Shown piece after piece: positions 60,934-64,000 of a DNA stretch of 64,000 bases. Source of the DNA: Icerya purchasi. Its lineage: Eukaryota; Arthropoda; Insecta; Hemiptera; Monophlebidae. The position numbers and the translations under genes were made by a program. Position 1 is the stretch's first letter, and each line of letters starts with the position of its first letter. The stretch covers positions 42,222,944-42,286,943 of the forward strand of contig CM077115.1 in the NCBI GenBank assembly GCA_039619475.1. Reading direction: 5' to 3'. The notes under the pieces were generated by a model. That model made no database searches. It saw only the letters and a program-made list of their open reading frames with translations, and was not told the origin of the DNA.

Positions 60934-61161
60934 GCGTGTATAGTATGCATTATACAACACTTACCCATCTTCAAAAGACAATCCAGGATTGTTATTAATT
61001 TCTTGATTTAACTTATCCATTAATTTCATACCGTACTCTATTTTAGCTGACGAAGTAACCTCTTGTTTACTATCTCCATTGCGCGAATTATCGTTATAAT
61101 TATTGTGATCAATGTTTTTACATCCAACACATTTACAGTTTTCGGAGCAGCCAATTTTAGC
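58306..61161 (-). CDS. lin-54: lin-54 / Mip120 homologue, last two exons (partial)
   Basis: Two minus-strand exons in phase. Exon A (61161-60965, 197 nt; acceptor ATTATAG, donor GTAAGT) encodes AKIGCSENCKCVGCKN, the second half of a Tesmin/TSO1-type CXC cysteine-rich DNA-binding domain, then a polar stretch and a helix (KIEYGMKLMDKLNQ). Exon B (58510-58306; acceptor AAAATTAG) completes a Gly codon and encodes CITDEVIEAFLQCLLAQASE and IAAIIEQFGNCM, the conserved C-terminal helical region of LIN54 (E-A-x-x-x-C-L-L-A-Q-A, then E-E-F-G-R-C). LIN54 is the DNA-binding subunit of MuvB/DREAM, which recognises CHR promoter elements of cell-cycle genes in the nucleus. After FGNCM the frame reads about 19 further residues to a TAG; a possible donor (GGTAATTG) at 58380 would instead skip them. 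Upstream exons, including the first CXC repeat, lie outside the window. Confidence 0.88.
58511..60964 (-). other. 2.45-kb intron of lin-54
   Basis: Starts GTAAGTGTTG and ends GAAAATTAG in the minus sense. Contains a GAT repeat (58919-58939), a TA run (60894-60932, only about 30 bp inside the donor) and many A/T runs. No additional exon was found between the two coding exons; the junction reads in frame without one. Confidence 0.7.
60894..60932. repeat. (TA)n microsatellite near a splice donor
   Basis: About 19 TA units, ending 32 bp from the donor of lin-54 exon A, on the intron side. Length variation here could affect splicing; that is speculation. Confidence 0.9.
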
Positions 61162-62384
61162 CTATAATTTTTATTTATTTAATAAACATTAATATAAGTA
61201 GAATAAAAATAGTATACAATTTCAATCAACATACATACACAAAGTAATTACAAAAATTTTTTAAAACATCAAAAAAAACAAAAAAACATGACAATAAAAA
61301 CGAAGTAATTGTTTTAAAAACTAGTAAAACTAGTAAGTTTTTAAAAATCACATGAAAAAATCAGAAATCACTAAAAGAATTATTTTTTAGAGTTTAACAT
61401 TTGCATACGTATATATCGAAAATTTAAAAATATAAAGACTGTTTATTTTCGTAATATAACGAAAAAGCACAAAGGATAAAAATGAATTACGTATTATTTA
61501 TCCTGTCGTAAAAGCATGATTTTAGATTAAACAATGAAAAAAAAAGTAACTAAATGACTAAATAGATGAATAATAATAATAATAATAATAGAAAAAAAAA
61601 TACTTTTATAAAAGGAATAAGCATAATTTGATGTAATGTAACGCACCATTGTTGTGTAAATTAATTCTGCAAACAGTTATATTTAATTTTTCCATGTCTA
61701 TACTTAACATACAAACAAGTAAAGTGTTCAGATCTATTATTACTACTAAGTAAAATACAGTTTTAAAATTACATACGATTTTTAGTAATGAATGAAAAGT
61801 TTATTGTATTGTTCATATATATATATATATATATAATTTTTATAACCAGCATGAACGATGTAGAATACACATGTTCAGTTGTAAAACAGTTGCAGTTTCT
61901 CTCATACAACGTGAGGTTATAATTTATATTTAAAAAAGACCTTTCATTAAATACGAAATAAATAGCCGATTATTATTTTACTTGCTGTTTCCGTTGAAAG
62001 TTTATAGAATAACAATTTACTGTCTCCAAAATAACTATAAAACTATTTGTGACATGGACATGGGCAACGTCCCGATTTTACACGCAACATTTTTTAAATA
62101 ATAATATTCATCCACATGTGTAAATATACCATGCAATCTTAAACGGGATGATCGAAATTTGGCACTTGACAAGATAACTTTAAGTACAGAACGGCTCGAA
62201 TAAACGCTTTATATTTCCTTACGCGCTCGCATCCATTAAAATAGGTATGGAAAAGACGCGAAATCCAACAGTTTGAAGTATCAAATTTTATCTCTTTTAA
62301 TTAGTTTCGTCGTGTCGCAGTAGTAAAAGCACATTTTCGGTTAAACGAATCCTATACGAATACCATTTGTACATCCCACAAACA
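61162..62384 (-). other. Probable lin-54 intron sequence
   Basis: Upstream of exon A in the gene's sense. AT-rich, with an AAT repeat (61570-61590) and a TA run near 61818. I searched for the first half of the CXC domain (Cys-rich codons) here and found none. Confidence 0.5.
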
Positions 62385-63031
62385 TTTTGAAGTTGAAGAA
62401 CCCCAAAAATCTGTCAATGAGCCCCAAAACATTATGGGTGAAAAATTTTGGAGAATCAGCTCCAGCTAATAAAAAGAAAAAAGTACCCGAACTATGCCGA
62501 ATATAGTAAGAACAGCTGCTAACATTGAAAAAGTGAGACAAGCCTGGTTGATTAGTCCAGATAAATTGAGCCGAAAAGGTTTTTCTGCTATCACAATTGA
62601 ACGTACTTGATTACTTCTGATTTTAAATGATTTAAATTTCTATTTACGCAAAATTTTAATGACTCAACAACTTAAACCGGTCAATTATCTTATCCAAAAC
62701 ACAGTCGCTAACCAGAGGACAGAGAAATTCTCACAATGTACAAAGAATATTTTTATCTCAACAGTGAAGCAAGTAAGCAAAACGTTCGTTACTGTTGGTC
62801 TCATACGAGATGCCTAAGATTATTGTTGAGAAGATTCTTCATTCGCGAAAATTGGCAACATGGATGGAAATAACGGCAAACTACGTAGATGAGCCGCATG
62901 TTTTCGAAATGGTGAACGGGGACGATTACCAAAAAGTGTTAAACGAGTTCGTTATTACTACTCTAAAAGAAAGAGAAAACTATCACGAACATGTAGGCTA
63001 TCTGTCACGTCGGCAAAATAACACTTCGTAA
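62385..63031 (+). pseudogene. mariner-type transposase remnant
   Basis: Plus strand, several frames. MSPKTLWVKNFGESAP (about 62414-62465) is the second HTH region. Then come IVRTAANIEKVRQAWLISPD, KLSRKGFSAITIERT with a stop, LLLILNDLNFYLRKILMTQQ and LKPVN: the linker and second DNA-binding part. YLNSEASKQNVRY is the block after the second catalytic Asp (normally H-L-x-G-x-V-N-K-Q-N). 62795-63031 is open: MPKIIVEKILHSRKLATW and FEMVNGDDYQKVLNEFV, equal to the catalytic-domain blocks of arthropod mariners. It is in antisense to lin-54, probably within its intron, and is of the same family as the copy at 43348. No inverted termini found. Confidence 0.85.
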
Positions 63032-64000
63032 ATATTTTCGCAACAGCGTTGAATAAAGTTACAAATATTTTGGAAGGTAATGTTACAAGTTTTTAATGGG
63101 AAAACGTAACGAAAAATTAATTACAAAGTTATAAACTATCGAACAAAAAAGAAAAAAAAAAAGAGTTTATATAAAAACAGAACGAATTATAAAACAGCAA
63201 AACACAAATAAATAGATAATATTCAAGGAAAAACGAAATGTATAACTGCGTCAAAAACTATAAAACAAATGTTTTCATTAAAATCGTTGATAGTGGTGTA
63301 AAACTACAGTCGCTGTTACGAACGGTACGGATGATGTATCACTTCAGTCATCAACATCGTGCCAAACAGTACATAAAACATTCTTAGTACAATAATTGTT
63401 TTTGATAAGCCTTCTACCGATCCAGATCTATCCGGGTGCCAGTTTTCATAAAAATTGTCCTTGCTGTTTTCAAGATCCTAGCATTCCAAAATTTGCAAGA
63501 ATACAAACAAGAAGGTAAAATTAAATAAAAGCCTTTAATAAAAGTTAAAAAAGGGTTATAAACGTCAGCTTTGAAGTTATGTTTTCAATATCTGTTTTGG
63601 TTACTTTTTTAGTCTGATTCAAAATAAGTATAAACGCGTATAGTAATTAAATTAAAGCGAAAAAATGTTAATTATTTTCTCAATCAAAAATGTTAGAAGT
63701 GCGGTTGTTATATTTTAACCGATCAAAGAACCAGAAAAATACAATATTTATTAATTTGTTTTATCTTGTTTAATTAATTATCAGCTACATTCAAAAACAT
63801 TAAAAAAGTATCCAGTTTACACTATGGAAACGTAAGTTGAGAAAAAATTGATTTTTAGTCAAACAAAAAATTAAAATATTATCAATGTTAATTGCAATGG
63901 AAATGTAGATTCGAATAAAGAAACTTAAAACGTCAGAGCGCTATTTCAAGCTCATCATTGACAGAAATATTACACGTTTTTTTTATTACTGCGCATAACT
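63032..64000. other. Right edge, no gene seen
   Basis: Probably more lin-54 intron. 63300-63480 is less AT-rich than its surroundings and has no clear reading frame with splice sites on either strand. Confidence 0.4.

Noticed and set aside
1..64000. CRISPR arrays, bacterial operons, rRNA genes
   Set aside because: None present; the short tandem repeats are microsatellites and the sequence has spliced eukaryotic genes.

Overview
This is AT-rich animal nuclear DNA, almost certainly from an insect. Three things point there: an arthropod-specific Rebers-Riddiford cuticular protein gene split by GT/AG introns, the 3' part of a lin-54 (Mip120, DREAM/MuvB) gene, and a dense population of arthropod-type transposable elements (Jockey-, I- and RTE-like LINEs, hAT, mariner, Helitron and Harbinger-like elements). 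No prokaryotic operons, CRISPR arrays or rRNA genes were seen. I cannot assign the insect order from sequence alone.

Layout. 0.4-6.4 kb holds decayed LINE pieces, a Helitron with an OTU-protease-like fragment, and two copies of a hairpin-(TA)n repeat. 8.0-12.3 kb is a broken I-like LINE on the minus strand (ORF1 with a zinc knuckle, endonuclease, reverse transcriptase), split by a fold-back element and by a modular repeat that recurs at 49.5-50.3 kb. 12.87-20.67 kb is the only complete host gene found: a 169-residue secreted RR-1-type cuticular protein in three exons with a 7.07-kb first intron. 21.5-26.1 kb is a dead hAT transposon with a second hAT element nested in it; both insertions keep readable target duplications. 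27-30 kb has further hAT MITEs, one interrupting a Jockey-like LINE. 31.4-36.2 kb has RTE-like and RNase-H-bearing LINE remnants. 36.5-37.4 kb is a 900-bp Harbinger-like MITE. 40-49.1 kb has a hAT tail, several LINE fragments, a mariner and a fold-back element. 51.3-52.2 kb is a long imperfect palindrome. 52.2-58.3 kb is AT-rich DNA with no gene I can support. 58.3-61.2 kb holds the last two recognisable exons of lin-54 on the minus strand; the rest of that gene lies beyond the right edge. A dead mariner sits upstream of those exons, on the opposite strand, probably in a lin-54 intron.

The two host genes have unrelated roles (cuticle structure; cell-cycle and developmental transcription control). 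Nearly everything else recognisable is transposon sequence, often nested. I found no convincing new multi-gene system. The least explained signals are the hairpin-(TA)n repeat family, the two-module repeat with a shared minus-strand reading frame, and the long palindromes.
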